Assembly (NCBI GenBank): GCA_002721105.1
Contig: PBJL01000010.1
Location: 1 to 24,761 of the forward strand
From: Acidiferrobacteraceae bacterium
GTDB taxonomy: Bacteria; Pseudomonadota; Gammaproteobacteria; Arenicellales; UBA868
Direction of reading: 5' to 3'
DNA length: 24,761 nt
The position numbers were made by a program, and so were the translations under genes. Below are positions 8,463-17,226 of this stretch, piece by piece (within the stretch, counting starts at the first letter, position 1; every line of letters starts with the position of its first letter). The notes below the pieces were generated by a model, which saw only the letters and a program-made list of their open reading frames with translations, ran no database searches and was not told the origin of the DNA.

Positions 8463-8872
8463 TTAAAAAACAATTGAAGTCAGTCGTCTAATGATAATAA
8501 TCGCTATTGGAACAAGTGGTAAAAATATATTTCTAACTTGCATTTGAATTCCAAAAGTATCCCAATTTTTAAAATAGCTAAGCAGGTTTCCTAAAAACGC
8601 TAACGAAAAAAATATTAATAGCATTGTATAAATTTCATAAGATGAAACAATCACGATTTGGAACAATTGAGCAATCAACACTAAACGAAACGTTGTAAAC
8701 GCCATACCAAGAGGCCTAAACGCGCCCCCACCTGATCTTGATCCCTACTGAAACCAAAATTTTGAGCCAGTTTCTTGCCGTTGAATAATGCCGAAAGGCC
8801 AAAAAAACCTGTGAATGCAATTAAAAACAAATGACAAACAAATGGAATAAGGCCGCCTTGTGTTTCAATCAT
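8463..8872 (-). pseudogene. Small membrane protein gene interrupted by a one-base frameshift
   Basis: Two minus-strand frames join into one protein of about 136 aa. The first (from ATG 8872, behind GGGGACAAG) gives a hydrophobic helix and the sequence KLAQNFGFSRDQDQV; at GTGGGGGCG (about 8725-8733) it slips to the other frame, which continues GGAFRPLGMAFTTFRLV and three further hydrophobic stretches to the stop at 8463. Adding one G to the run of five restores a continuous frame with no other change, which would give a four-helix membrane protein. The break is either a true mutation or a sequencing/assembly error in the homopolymer. Function unknown. It sits just upstream of the alpha/beta hydrolase. 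Confidence 0.75.
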
Positions 8873-9032
8873 ATCTTGTCCCCATTAGAATATATTGTTT
8901 TGATCAGATGATACTCCATACTCACCCATTTTGAATCGGTCTAGCAATAAAGCCATGATCAAATACATTCACACTAGCAACGTTTTTCAACAAAATCTAA
9001 ATTAACCAGATCTTACTTCTTCGATCCGATGC

Positions 9033-9881
9033 TTATAGATTTGATTTACTGGCTTCTGGCTCGATAATGATAGTGTTAAGCTGTTTTACGTCAGCAGGAA
9101 GTTCTTGGTCACCCGCTGGGAGGCTGCTCAAGCTGAAAATATAGGCTATGATATCTACATACTGTTGATCGGTTAACGAGCCCGGACTTTCTTGTGGCAT
9201 TTCACTCCGAGCATATTGGTATAAATTAGCAACCGTTTGGTTTTTCCAGCCTCTAAGAAAAACTCCGCCTGCCAATGGCGGGGCAGAAGAAAAGCCGCTC
9301 GCCCCTGGATCACTTACTAAAGAGAAACTGATTGCATCATTAGGCAACACCGACCTATGCTCATTTGGTCCAAAAGCCACAGGTTCATCACCATGACATT
9401 CCGTACAACTTCTCGAATACACCGGTCTCCCGCGTTTGGCCTGATCCTTTGTGTAAACACCTTCCCAAACTGAGCGAATCGCTATGATCTCACCAAGGGT
9501 GGCATCTGATACATAGTCTTGTATCGCCTGTTTCGGAACTTTACCAAACTTATTACCCCAAGCATTTCGGATATAGCTGGTAAGAGCCACTATTTCGTCC
9601 ACTGAAAGCTGCGGAAAGGCAGGCATTGCGCCCTCTCCATTGCGAATGTTGCTGGTTATCAGAGGAATATTGGCCAGATTTTCGTTACCAACCAATGCTG
9701 GGAATGCCGGAGGTACTCCCTCTCCAGATGATTGATGACACAATGCACAGTTCGCTTCGAAAAGCGATTTACCTTTTTCTAACAAATCATTGCTCAAGTC
9801 TTCAGCAACTAGTGACGGAGAAATAAAACTCAACGAAACCATAAAAATTGAAGCAATAAATCTACATATTAACTTACACAT
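9033..9881 (-). CDS. Exported dihaem cytochrome c
   Basis: A 282-aa periplasmic electron carrier. The N-terminus is a Sec signal peptide ending near SPSLVAED (residue ~26). Two class I cytochrome c domains follow: haem motif CALCH (45-49) with probable axial Met86 in GAMPAFPQLS, and CTECH (159-163) with probable axial Met228 in SEMPQESPGSL. Each domain ends with the usual YI-rich C-terminal helix (ALTSYIRNAWG; DIIAYIFSLS). The tandem arrangement resembles cytochrome subunits that serve periplasmic dehydrogenases. The gene is directly downstream of the Tat-exported flavoprotein, separated by a terminator hairpin, so it is the natural electron acceptor for it; that pairing is inference from context. 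Confidence 0.9.
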   Translation of the reverse strand: MCKLICRFIASIFMVSLSFISPSLVAEDLSNDLLEKGKSLFEANCALCHQSSGEGVPPAFPALVGNENLANIPLITSNIRNGEGAMPAFPQLSVDEIVALTSYIRNAWGNKFGKVPKQAIQDYVSDATLGEIIAIRSVWEGVYTKDQAKRGRPVYSRSCTECHGDEPVAFGPNEHRSVLPNDAISFSLVSDPGASGFSSAPPLAGGVFLRGWKNQTVANLYQYARSEMPQESPGSLTDQQYVDIIAYIFSLSSLPAGDQELPADVKQLNTIIIEPEASKSNL

Positions 9882-10058
9882 GTCTTGTTACGTTCCTTCA
9901 CATTCGTCGTTTGCTCCAGCGAAAACAACCTACCGCTAGGCCTATTACCGTTCATTACACCACAAATATATTATAAATAATTGCGCCCCAAAAATGACTG
10001 TTCTCTCAAAGAATTTTTGAAATCAGTAGCAAGCTTAAAAAGCTAGCCTTAAACAACG

Positions 10059-10083
10059 CCCCCGATGACGATGTCATCGGGGG
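10059..10083 (-). terminator. Intrinsic terminator after the flavoprotein gene
   Basis: A perfect 11-bp stem (10059-10069 with 10073-10083) and a 3-base loop. On the minus strand the stem is followed by GCGTTGTTT, a short T-rich tail. It lies about 33 bp after the flavoprotein stop codon and so would end or reduce read-through into the cytochrome gene. Confidence 0.8.
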
Positions 10084-10115
10084 TTTACTGATAGTCGGGA
10101 ACCAAACAACTAGTC

Positions 10116-12227
10116 TTAGGAACTTGACTCCATCGCAGCTTCCTTGCCCGCAATGTACCCATGAACCACTCCCCTACCGAGGCCATGCTGGCCACCGCCA
10201 CCACTGGCTTCACCTCCTCCAGCATAGAGGCGAGGTATTACTTTGCCGTCCATGTCCACCACCTGAGTCTTACCGTTGATTCGAAGGCCCCCATAAGTGT
10301 CATGCCAAATAATCATTAGCGACGCCGCGTAAAAGGTTGGTCCTTCTATTTTGTGCATCTTTTCACCTTGTCGCTCAAAATCATCGTCATAGGCTTTGTC
10401 AACAAAGCCATTCCATGCCGCAACTGTATCTGCGAGATGGGACATCGGCACTCTAGAATATGGATTTTTCATAATTTCTTGAGCCAACGCTTCGATGGAG
10501 CTCGCACTGAAAAATTGGCCGTTGTCGGGGGAGGTAAACGGATAGTTGATATTCCAGCCACCTCTTTCAACAGCTGCATCATCGAAGATTACCCAAAGCG
10601 GTCCGGAAAGAAAATCCGGCTCCGAGGATCCTTCGTTGATTGCCAATGCTGCATCCACTCCATCATGTCGTGTGTAGGCACCCTGAGCTAATTCAGCTAT
10701 CCATTCTGGGCGGGAATTGCGCCAATCGGTAGGAACGTGTTCGCTCCAATCTCTTGGCACACCTTCCTTTGCGCCACCTGGCCATCTTGGATGTCGGGGT
10801 CGTTTTGGAAGATCGATTTCATTGAAAAACCGCTTGCCGACCTGATTAACGGCAATGACGTGCTCAAACCCTTTGGTGCCTATATCAACGCCAGCGGATC
10901 CCCTAAACGGGAACGTTGGATGCCCTGGGTACATGTCCGTGTAGGCATCCCGGGTCGCAATCCTAGTTTTAATGTGATAAGTCACCGAGTGGTTATAGTT
11001 CTGCTGCATTCCAGAAAGGTTTGCACCCACTGCCAACCCAGCTTTCATGGCGCTTCCGTCTTCAGCTCGATCCGGCCCCAATAGTGCCCACGCGCTCGTT
11101 ACGAATGTCGGTTCACGCATCGCTGGATAGAACATGCTGCGCATTTGCGGATTGCCTGCATAACCACCACTCGCAAGAACAACTGCCTTTCGTGCTCTAA
11201 TGTTTATTGACTCCCTGCGTTCATCAATGTTTCCCTCACCCCAAAGACTTTCTAATCGTTCCCCAGTATTAGGATCAAATCTGGGGGTATAACTCGCACT
11301 AATGCCCAAGATTTGCCCAGAGAACTGCTCCTCACGAATGAGTTCATCAAGATGTCGGTTCAACATGAAATGAACACCCTTTTCTCGAGCACTAAACTCT
11401 AAAGGTCGCGCCATCGCAGCTCCATTGTGAACGATACCTTCTCCAGCACGTTTAGTGGAATCAGACATAACGCGCGGAGCAAACTGGCTTGAAAATTCAC
11501 CTTTTTTCCCAGCATCTTCTGGAGTCACCGTGCCGGCTCTCATATCAGTCTTATCGCCGAGACGTAGTACTGCAGAAGCAGCTCTAGCTCGAGAGACTCC
11601 ACCTCCGTAGTGAGTCCCGTTTATTCGCGCATACCGAACGTAATTATCCAACAAGAACTGTCGTGTACCGACGGTATTGTTTGCCCACGCACGGTGTAAA
11701 TCTCGTTCGTTGTAGCGATAACGTGGGACACCTCCTGTATCCACTATCGACCAGTCAGTCATGTCCTTAAATAAAAGTTCTGGGTTATCTTCCAGTGCCG
11801 CAGGTTCTACCAAAGGCTCAACCGTTACCATTCCTTCTGCATCGGATGCTCCGGCTAAATCTCTTTTCTGAACAGCATCGCCGCCACCCAACGAAGTCCA
11901 AGATCCGCTGTGAAGCATCTTTCCTCCCACATCGAAATTTTGATCCACCAGAAGCACTGTTGCCCCTAAATCTCTCGCACGAATTGCGGCCGGCAATCCT
12001 GCGCATCCAGCTCCGACAACCACAACATCAACTTCATAATCCCAAACAATGTCATCAATTGATGCATCTGCCTTGGCTACACTAGCTGCCGCAATCGTAC
12101 CGCCAATAGCCGCAGCGCCTGCACCAACTACGGCACCTTTCTTGATGAAATCACGTCGGGTCAACGACTCATCTTCGCGATGGTCCGACGCTGCCTCATC
12201 CGCATGTTTCACTTTGTCATCTGTCAT
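10116..12227 (-). CDS. Tat-exported FAD-dependent oxidoreductase (fumarate reductase / ketosteroid dehydrogenase-type flavoprotein)
   Basis: A 703-aa flavoprotein. I place the start at the ATG at 12227, which follows GGGGAGG by six bases; a longer frame to 12269 has no such signal. The N-terminus carries a twin-arginine signal, TRRDFIKK (RR at 24-25), followed by an Ala/Gly-rich hydrophobic segment, so the folded, FAD-loaded protein is exported. Then the Rossmann FAD motif VVVVGAGCAGLPAA (~68-81) ending in Asp95, and a C-terminal FAD-binding stretch LYAGGGEASGGGGQHGLGRG. No haem motif is present in it, unlike Shewanella flavocytochrome c; the haem function may be supplied by the neighbouring dihaem cytochrome. 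The substrate is unknown: relatives act on fumarate, urocanate, 3-ketosteroids or other enoate/ketone substrates. Confidence 0.87.
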   Translation of the reverse strand: MTDDKVKHADEAASDHREDESLTRRDFIKKGAVVGAGAAAIGGTIAAASVAKADASIDDIVWDYEVDVVVVGAGCAGLPAAIRARDLGATVLLVDQNFDVGGKMLHSGSWTSLGGGDAVQKRDLAGASDAEGMVTVEPLVEPAALEDNPELLFKDMTDWSIVDTGGVPRYRYNERDLHRAWANNTVGTRQFLLDNYVRYARINGTHYGGGVSRARAASAVLRLGDKTDMRAGTVTPEDAGKKGEFSSQFAPRVMSDSTKRAGEGIVHNGAAMARPLEFSAREKGVHFMLNRHLDELIREEQFSGQILGISASYTPRFDPNTGERLESLWGEGNIDERRESINIRARKAVVLASGGYAGNPQMRSMFYPAMREPTFVTSAWALLGPDRAEDGSAMKAGLAVGANLSGMQQNYNHSVTYHIKTRIATRDAYTDMYPGHPTFPFRGSAGVDIGTKGFEHVIAVNQVGKRFFNEIDLPKRPRHPRWPGGAKEGVPRDWSEHVPTDWRNSRPEWIAELAQGAYTRHDGVDAALAINEGSSEPDFLSGPLWVIFDDAAVERGGWNINYPFTSPDNGQFFSASSIEALAQEIMKNPYSRVPMSHLADTVAAWNGFVDKAYDDDFERQGEKMHKIEGPTFYAASLMIIWHDTYGGLRINGKTQVVDMDGKVIPRLYAGGGEASGGGGQHGLGRGVVHGYIAGKEAAMESSS

Positions 12228-12282
12228 TTTGTCCTCCCCAAAATAAATAAAGTCTAAACAACGTAACAAATAGCCCGTAAGC

Positions 12283-12311
12283 TAATAAGCGTCCTGCCAA
12301 ATAAAAGTCAA
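12283..12311 (-). promoter_or_regulatory. Predicted sigma-70 promoter for the flavoprotein gene
   Basis: Minus strand -35 TTGACT (12311-12306), a 17-bp spacer, and -10 TTATTA (12288-12283), 56 bp before the chosen start codon. Match by eye only. Confidence 0.45.
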
Positions 12312-12370
12312 ATTGCCTCTAACTACTTAGTGAGGCATAATTTAACGTGTTTCTTGCTATAAATAAATAC

Positions 12371-12376
12371 TATAAT
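12371..12376 (+). promoter_or_regulatory. Consensus -10 element (TATAAT) before the small plus-strand gene
   Basis: A perfect TATAAT about 95 bp upstream of the 12472 start, but the -35 at the expected distance is poor (TGTTTC). Surrounding DNA is very AT-rich, so chance is possible. Confidence 0.3.
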
Positions 12377-12471
12377 GAAAATAACTATTAATTATAATAT
12401 CTATGCTGTTCAAGATCTTAGGTGCTAATTCTCATGTATTTAACCAAAATTAAAGGACTTTCCTTCGAAAA

Positions 12472-12828
12472 ATGATGGATTTAATCCGAAAAATTGACGG
12501 AAACCATTGGGAATGCTCTAGAACAGACTGGGATCAGATTCTTCACTTGGCTGAAACGGCGGGTTATGTGCGATTAGGCACTGTGCAATATGACTTCGAC
12601 ACGGGCGAACCCGACGATAATTGGGATAGTAACGATTACACATCGCAATCCGGGCAGTTGGTCATACAAGAAGATGCTGAAACTTTAGCTAGATCACTAG
12701 ATCGACTCATCATTCGTGATTCAGTAACTAAAGAAGAAAGGAAAGCTGTCTTGGATTTCGCGCAGTGGCTAACGATCTCTGATGAAGAAAAGGGTGAGAA
12801 GTACTATCCTGGTTTTGAAATTTGGTAG
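12472..12828 (+). CDS. Small acidic protein of unknown function
   Basis: A 118-aa protein, acidic and Trp-rich (HWECSRTDWDQ, DDNWDSNDYTS), without signal peptide or membrane segment. The second half is helical-looking (ETLARSLDRLIIRDSVTKEERKA), ending in YYPGFEIW. I recognise no family. Two adjacent ATG codons (12472, 12475) are possible starts; AAAGGA lies 14-15 bases upstream, rather far. Coding potential is supported by an uninterrupted frame of ordinary codon use and by the lack of a competing frame on the other strand. It is the only plus-strand gene between the flavoprotein (divergent) and the aminotransferase (convergent). Confidence 0.65.
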   Translation: MMDLIRKIDGNHWECSRTDWDQILHLAETAGYVRLGTVQYDFDTGEPDDNWDSNDYTSQSGQLVIQEDAETLARSLDRLIIRDSVTKEERKAVLDFAQWLTISDEEKGEKYYPGFEIW

Positions 12829-12971
12829 ATCCGTTCGGGGAGTCATTACGAGACTGCCTTTGGTATAGTGAACTTTTTTTGACCTTGCTAGAGCTACCAC
12901 ACGCCCAACCTCAGAATCGTCAAGTACGCTCCTTCGGTTTCGTCGGTATGGTTACTCATGGATAGTAATTC

Positions 12972-14282
12972 CTAGCTCCGTAGCCTTAATTCTCTAATAG
13001 ATTTGGCAAAGATATTTACTGCCAGATCAATTTGGTCCTCATTAATTATTAGCGCTGGTGTCATTTCAATGACATTCCCAAAAGACAGAAGAATCAATCC
13101 ATTTTCGAAACATCGGCGAGCTAATGCTCTCCCGACCTCTGACGGATCACTAGAAAAATTTCTATCACTCTTGAGCTCTACCCCTACCAAGAGTCCTTCA
13201 CCTCTAACTTCCTCTATAATATTTTCAGTATCGGCCAGGGCTTTCAATTTGGAAACTAGGTACTGTCCCATTTTCTCAGAATTAGTAACAAGTTGCTCAC
13301 TCTCAATCACATCTAATAACGCCAGAGCAGAAATACAGGCAAGAGGTGATCCGCCTAAGGTATATGCCGTATACAAATCTGCGTCAAAGATTTCTGATCT
13401 TCCCACAACGGCTGATATTGGTAATCCACCGCCTAATGGTTTTGCGATAGCCAAAGCATCTGGCTTTATACCGTATTTTTCAAACGCAAATAACTTGCCG
13501 GTTCTTCCTAATCCAGTCTTTATTTCATCAAGAATTAGCCAAATTCCATGTGAGTTACAAAGCTCTTGCAAAGCTAGAAAGTAGTTATCTGGCGGGATTA
13601 TCTCACCGCTATCAGATTGCACAATCTCTGCAAATATCGCAGCGGTTTCCTTCGGTGGTGACAGCACGCTTAACACCTCGTTTTCAATAAAATCTAAACA
13701 TTTCAACGAACATCCAGTCCGTTCGCAAGGCCCCCAGGAACATTGTTTTGGGTTAGGAAACGGCACTTTGGTAATGTGTCCGTTTGGTATAGGCTTTGAT
13801 AGTGCAGCATGGCCTGATATACCGCCTGACCCTATCGTCATCCCATGAAATGCCCCACTAAAAGAAATAAGTCGTGGTCGACCCGAAGCAATGGGAATCA
13901 CTTTGGCTAGAAAATCCATTGCGTCTGAGCCTGAGACACCAAACCAAACCTTTTTATCAAAATCACCTGGAAGAAATTCGACTAGTCTCTCTGCTAGATC
14001 GACAGCAGGTTTATGGTTATAACACACAAGGGGATGCGCTATTCCGTCATCTAACGCTGACTTGATTGCGTGATGAATTTTGGGATGACCATGGCCTGCA
14101 GCAATTGCACCTCCTACAGCCATAAAATCTAAGTATTCGTTACCATCAAAATCCCAAAGATAAACACCGTTCGCACGCGCGACAGAGAAAGGGTACAAAC
14201 GATATTTCATTGCACCTGTGATTAATGCATCGTCACGAGCGATAATTTCATTGCTACGAGTGTATTGTCGAGAAGTCACCAA
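12972..14282 (-). CDS. Class III PLP-dependent aminotransferase
   Basis: A 436-aa PLP enzyme that moves an amino group from an amine or omega-amino acid to a keto acid. Key features: phosphate-binding GVSGSDA (115-121), aromatic ring-stacking FHG (145-147), PLP-nitrogen Asp252 in ILDEIKTGLGRTG, and catalytic Lys281 in AIAKPLGGG. A cysteine-rich insert (C181, C186, C191, C195) follows the FHG domain, as in several class III groups. It starts at TTG 14282 or GTG 14279; GGGGA lies about six bases before the TTG, overlapping the end of the SDR gene, so it is translationally coupled. As the last gene of the importer operon it probably deaminates the imported compound or its oxidation product. Substrate unknown. 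Confidence 0.9.
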   Translation of the reverse strand: MVTSRQYTRSNEIIARDDALITGAMKYRLYPFSVARANGVYLWDFDGNEYLDFMAVGGAIAAGHGHPKIHHAIKSALDDGIAHPLVCYNHKPAVDLAERLVEFLPGDFDKKVWFGVSGSDAMDFLAKVIPIASGRPRLISFSGAFHGMTIGSGGISGHAALSKPIPNGHITKVPFPNPKQCSWGPCERTGCSLKCLDFIENEVLSVLSPPKETAAIFAEIVQSDSGEIIPPDNYFLALQELCNSHGIWLILDEIKTGLGRTGKLFAFEKYGIKPDALAIAKPLGGGLPISAVVGRSEIFDADLYTAYTLGGSPLACISALALLDVIESEQLVTNSEKMGQYLVSKLKALADTENIIEEVRGEGLLVGVELKSDRNFSSDPSEVGRALARRCFENGLILLSFGNVIEMTPALIINEDQIDLAVNIFAKSIRELRLRS

Positions 14283-14284
14283 TA

Positions 14285-15172
14285 TTATTCCCCAGTGGAT
14301 GGAGGCACATATCCTTCCGACGGCTGCACCAGTATTCCCCCGTCTACAACAAGGAAGGCTCCTGTAATAAAAGATGACATTTCGGATCCTAGAAAAAACG
14401 TTGCTTTTGCAACATCATCAGCCTGACATAAACGCCTTAAGGGTGTCTTTTCAACAATACCATTCCATTGCGCTTCAACATCAATTCCGGCAGGCGCTCC
14501 AGCTGTTACAAGGGAAATTGCACCTTCGGTCATTGCAGCTCCCGGACAAACCGCATTAACTCTAATATTGTCACCACCCAACTCCATTGCAAGTGATCGG
14601 GTCAATCCTGCAATGGCGTGTTTAGTGGTTGTATAATGCGCTAACCCTTCCGCAGATGGCTTGAACGCATCAACAGATGCAATATTTACAATGGCTCCCC
14701 CTTTGCCATCACTCTTCATGTTCTGAACAACTGCCTGCGTACAATTAAATGTTCCGACAACATTAACATTAAGAGTTTTCTGAAACTCATCCACTGGCAT
14801 GTTTTCAAAATAATGGTTCGAAAATATCCCAGCATTGTTTACCAAAATATCCACACGCCCATGCTCTGATACAGTCTCACTCACCATATTAATCACCTGT
14901 TTCGAGTCAAATATATCAACAACCTTGGCTGTAGCAGACTGATGCATGTCATTAATCTCTTCGGTCTTTTTTCTTGCTCCATCTTCGTTACGATCCGCTA
15001 TAACAACATTTGCGCCTGCTTCTGCAAACCGCATGGCGATTGCGGCTCCAAAGCCCTGTGCCGCGCCTGTGACTATTGCGCATTTCCCACGAAGTGAAAT
15101 TAACTCTCCTAACCCTATTAGTGACTGAGAAGGATGATCTTTTTCTGAACTAGTGTTTCGAGTAGTTGACAT
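14285..15172 (-). CDS. Short-chain dehydrogenase/reductase (importer operon)
   Basis: A 295-aa classical SDR, an NAD(P)-dependent alcohol/ketone oxidoreductase. Nucleotide motif TGAAQGFG (35-42), acidic Asp60 after beta-2 (favours NAD), NNAG (112-115), and the catalytic Ser166, Tyr180 and Lys184 (YTTTK). About 25 residues precede the Rossmann fold, more than usual; no alternative ATG/GTG/TTG nearer the fold exists, so the extension is kept. The possible Shine-Dalgarno GAGG is about 14 bases from the ATG, rather far. It lies 54 bp after the ATPase gene and 2 bp before the aminotransferase, so an alcohol-to-ketone then ketone-amine chemistry is suggested. Substrate unknown. Confidence 0.9.
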   Translation of the reverse strand: MSTTRNTSSEKDHPSQSLIGLGELISLRGKCAIVTGAAQGFGAAIAMRFAEAGANVVIADRNEDGARKKTEEINDMHQSATAKVVDIFDSKQVINMVSETVSEHGRVDILVNNAGIFSNHYFENMPVDEFQKTLNVNVVGTFNCTQAVVQNMKSDGKGGAIVNIASVDAFKPSAEGLAHYTTTKHAIAGLTRSLAMELGGDNIRVNAVCPGAAMTEGAISLVTAGAPAGIDVEAQWNGIVEKTPLRRLCQADDVAKATFFLGSEMSSFITGAFLVVDGGILVQPSEGYVPPSTGE

Positions 15173-15226
15173 AATTTTATAATTTACCTCTAATTTGTTG
15201 TAAGTTTCATCCTAATCAACTATCCG

Positions 15227-16204
15227 CTAGAAATGGCATGCCACTTTATGGTCATCGCCACGCTGAAGCAGATCAGGAGCAGTATCAGAACAGACAGTAG
15301 TAGCTTGTGGGCAACGTGTAAAAAAACGGCATCCCTGCGGCAGATCTAAAGGGGATGGAATATCGCCTTGCATCTGAGGAACGCTTTTCTCTCTTGGATC
15401 CGGGTGCGGGTGTGCCGCCATAAGAGCTTTTGTGTAAGGGTGCTTTGGATTTGAGAAAATCTCCTTTGTTGTGCCATGTTCAACGATTTTCCCCAAATAC
15501 ATTACTGCCACTTCATCTGCCACATGGGAAATCACAGACAATTGGTGCGCAATAAAAATAATCGTCAATTCTAGCTCTTTTCGTAACTCTCTGAATAGGT
15601 TCAAAATTTGGCCCTGGATAGATACATCAAGAGCACTAACAGCTTCATCTGCTATTAACATAGTGGGTCTAACGGCAAGAGCACGAGCAATAGCCGCTCG
15701 CTGTCTCTGACCTCCACTGAGCTGGCGTGGTCGTCGCGTCGCAAAAGATGAGGGCAGGCCAACTAGCTTAAGGAGGTTACTGACAAAATCACTCTCTCCA
15801 GATATGTCAATCGTTCCGTGTACCTTGCCAGCCTCAGCAAGAGCCGCACCGATCGACATTCTGGGATTCAAAGATGTATAGGGATCTTGGAATACCATCT
15901 GAATATCTTTTCGTATATTGCGCAGATTAGAAGAAGACGCATTATCAATTCGTTTGTTTGAGTAGGACACAATTCCCGTGTCTGGTTCGATCAATCGGAT
16001 AAGGCATCTTGCTAAGGTAGTTTTTCCACTGCCCGATTCTCCAACTATTCCAAGGACCGTCCCTCGATTGATCGAAAAAGAAACGTTGTCGACTGCTACA
16101 AGTTGACTTACCGGTCTTCTAAGAAAAACATCTATAAGGCTTCGTCTAAGATTATAACGCTTTGAGATTCCCTCAACGCTCAACAACGGTTTTTTCTCAA
16201 TCAT
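15227..16204 (-). CDS. Peptide-type ABC transporter ATPase, second subunit (DppF/OppF-like)
   Basis: A 325-aa cytoplasmic ATPase driving import through the paired permeases. Walker A GESGSGKT (55-62), Q-loop VFQDPYTSLNPR, ABC signature LSGGQRQR (162-169), Walker B LIADEAVSALD (183-193), H-loop IAHQLSV. The C-terminal oligopeptide domain (HPYTKALMAAHPHPDP and a cysteine-bearing CRFFTRCPQATTVC) may bind an iron-sulphur cluster as in other Opp/Dpp ATPases. ATG at 16204, 44 bp after the first ATPase gene. Identification as the F-type subunit rests on gene order and length; the substrate may not be a peptide. Confidence 0.93.
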   Translation of the reverse strand: MIEKKPLLSVEGISKRYNLRRSLIDVFLRRPVSQLVAVDNVSFSINRGTVLGIVGESGSGKTTLARCLIRLIEPDTGIVSYSNKRIDNASSSNLRNIRKDIQMVFQDPYTSLNPRMSIGAALAEAGKVHGTIDISGESDFVSNLLKLVGLPSSFATRRPRQLSGGQRQRAAIARALAVRPTMLIADEAVSALDVSIQGQILNLFRELRKELELTIIFIAHQLSVISHVADEVAVMYLGKIVEHGTTKEIFSNPKHPYTKALMAAHPHPDPREKSVPQMQGDIPSPLDLPQGCRFFTRCPQATTVCSDTAPDLLQRGDDHKVACHF

Positions 16205-16248
16205 CTATTAACACTCTATCCACTATCAGAACCTCTTGTTTCTCATAT

Positions 16249-17226
16249 TTAAAAAGGGCACGCACTTACATGGGTATTGTCATTTCCCGATAACGCCATG
16301 TCTACTGAAGAGCAAGCGGTTTTCGCACGTTCACACCGAGGAGCAAATGGGCATCCTGATACTAATTGTTCTAAATCTGGTGGTTGACCTTTTATTGGGA
16401 AAAGTTCTCGTTGCCTGTGACCAGATAGTTTAGGTATTGAACGCAGTAAAGCTTGAGTGTATGGATGCAATGGATTTTCGAAAACATCCATGACACTGCC
16501 ATACTCAACAACACATCCAGCATACATCACCACAACTTCATCGCAATACTGAGCCACTACACCAAAGTCATGAGATATCAAAATCATGGCCATATCAATT
16601 TCGTCTTTTAAATCCTGCAATAGACCCAAAATTTGAGCCTGGACGGTCACATCAAGTGCGGTGGTAGGCTCATCAGCGATCAGTAACCTCGGTTTTGATG
16701 CAATTGCGCAGGCGATTAAAACTCTTTGACGCATCCCCCCGCTTAGCTCATGAGGATACGAATGGAATTGTCGGCGTGGGGACGCTATACCAACTTTACT
16801 CAACAAAGCAATTGACTCTTGAATTGCTTGGCGCCTAGACATTCCGAGGGTATTAGTTAGAACCTCGGCAATTTGATTACCAACCTTGTGAGCTGGATTG
16901 AGTGAGCTCATCGGGTCTTGAAAAATCATACCAATCTTCGAACCCCGCACCTCACGCCATTCTCGCGAATCGAGCTCACATAAATTCTTTCCTTCAAATT
17001 CTATTCTCCCGGCAACGATCTCACCAGGCTTAGGGACTAGGCCGATAATAGAGCGGCATGTAACGCTCTTACCTGACCCAGATTCTCCTAGTATTCCAAG
17101 AGTTGCTCCTCTTTTAAGATGAAAATTAACCTGATTCGCTGCAAGAATGAGGTCATGACGGCCTGGGAACGCTGTGCATAAATCGTGAATCTCTAGGATT
17201 GAATCATTTCTAGCTAGATCGTTAAT
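16249..17226 (-). CDS. Peptide-type ABC transporter ATPase, first subunit (DppD/OppD-like), apparent ATT start
   Basis: A 325-aa ATPase partner of the next gene. The coding frame continues well upstream of the first GTG (16950): it encodes the beta strand SILEIHDLCTAF, then the Walker A GESGSGKSV, all with no ATG, GTG, TTG or CTG. Later motifs are FQDPMSSLNP, LSGGMRQR, LLIADEPTTALD and the C-terminal CPFAPRCERAKTAC. On the minus strand the sequence GGAGG is followed by seven bases and then ATT AAC GAT, at ideal spacing for initiation, overlapping the end of the permease gene by 13 bp. I therefore place the start at ATT 17226-17224. A sequencing error turning ATG to ATT is the other explanation. 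Confidence 0.88.
   Translation of the reverse strand: MNDLARNDSILEIHDLCTAFPGRHDLILAANQVNFHLKRGATLGILGESGSGKSVTCRSIIGLVPKPGEIVAGRIEFEGKNLCELDSREWREVRGSKIGMIFQDPMSSLNPAHKVGNQIAEVLTNTLGMSRRQAIQESIALLSKVGIASPRRQFHSYPHELSGGMRQRVLIACAIASKPRLLIADEPTTALDVTVQAQILGLLQDLKDEIDMAMILISHDFGVVAQYCDEVVVMYAGCVVEYGSVMDVFENPLHPYTQALLRSIPKLSGHRQRELFPIKGQPPDLEQLVSGCPFAPRCERAKTACSSVDMALSGNDNTHVSACPF

Noticed and set aside
10353..11084. Plus-strand frames inside the flavoprotein gene
   Set aside because: Shadow frames; the minus strand carries the full FAD protein.
12228..12269. N-terminal extension of the flavoprotein to 12269
   Set aside because: The ATG at 12227 has GGGGAGG at ideal distance and gives a normal Tat signal; the extension adds non-signal residues with no ribosome site.
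12829..12971. Terminator between the convergent unknown gene and aminotransferase
   Set aside because: Only a 4-bp AGTC/GACT pairing without a proper T-tail was seen; not enough to call.
16249..16950. A short ATPase beginning at the GTG at 16950
   Set aside because: It would lack Walker A. The same frame continues upstream through Walker A to an ATT behind a strong Shine-Dalgarno, so the short form is only an artefact of allowed start codons.
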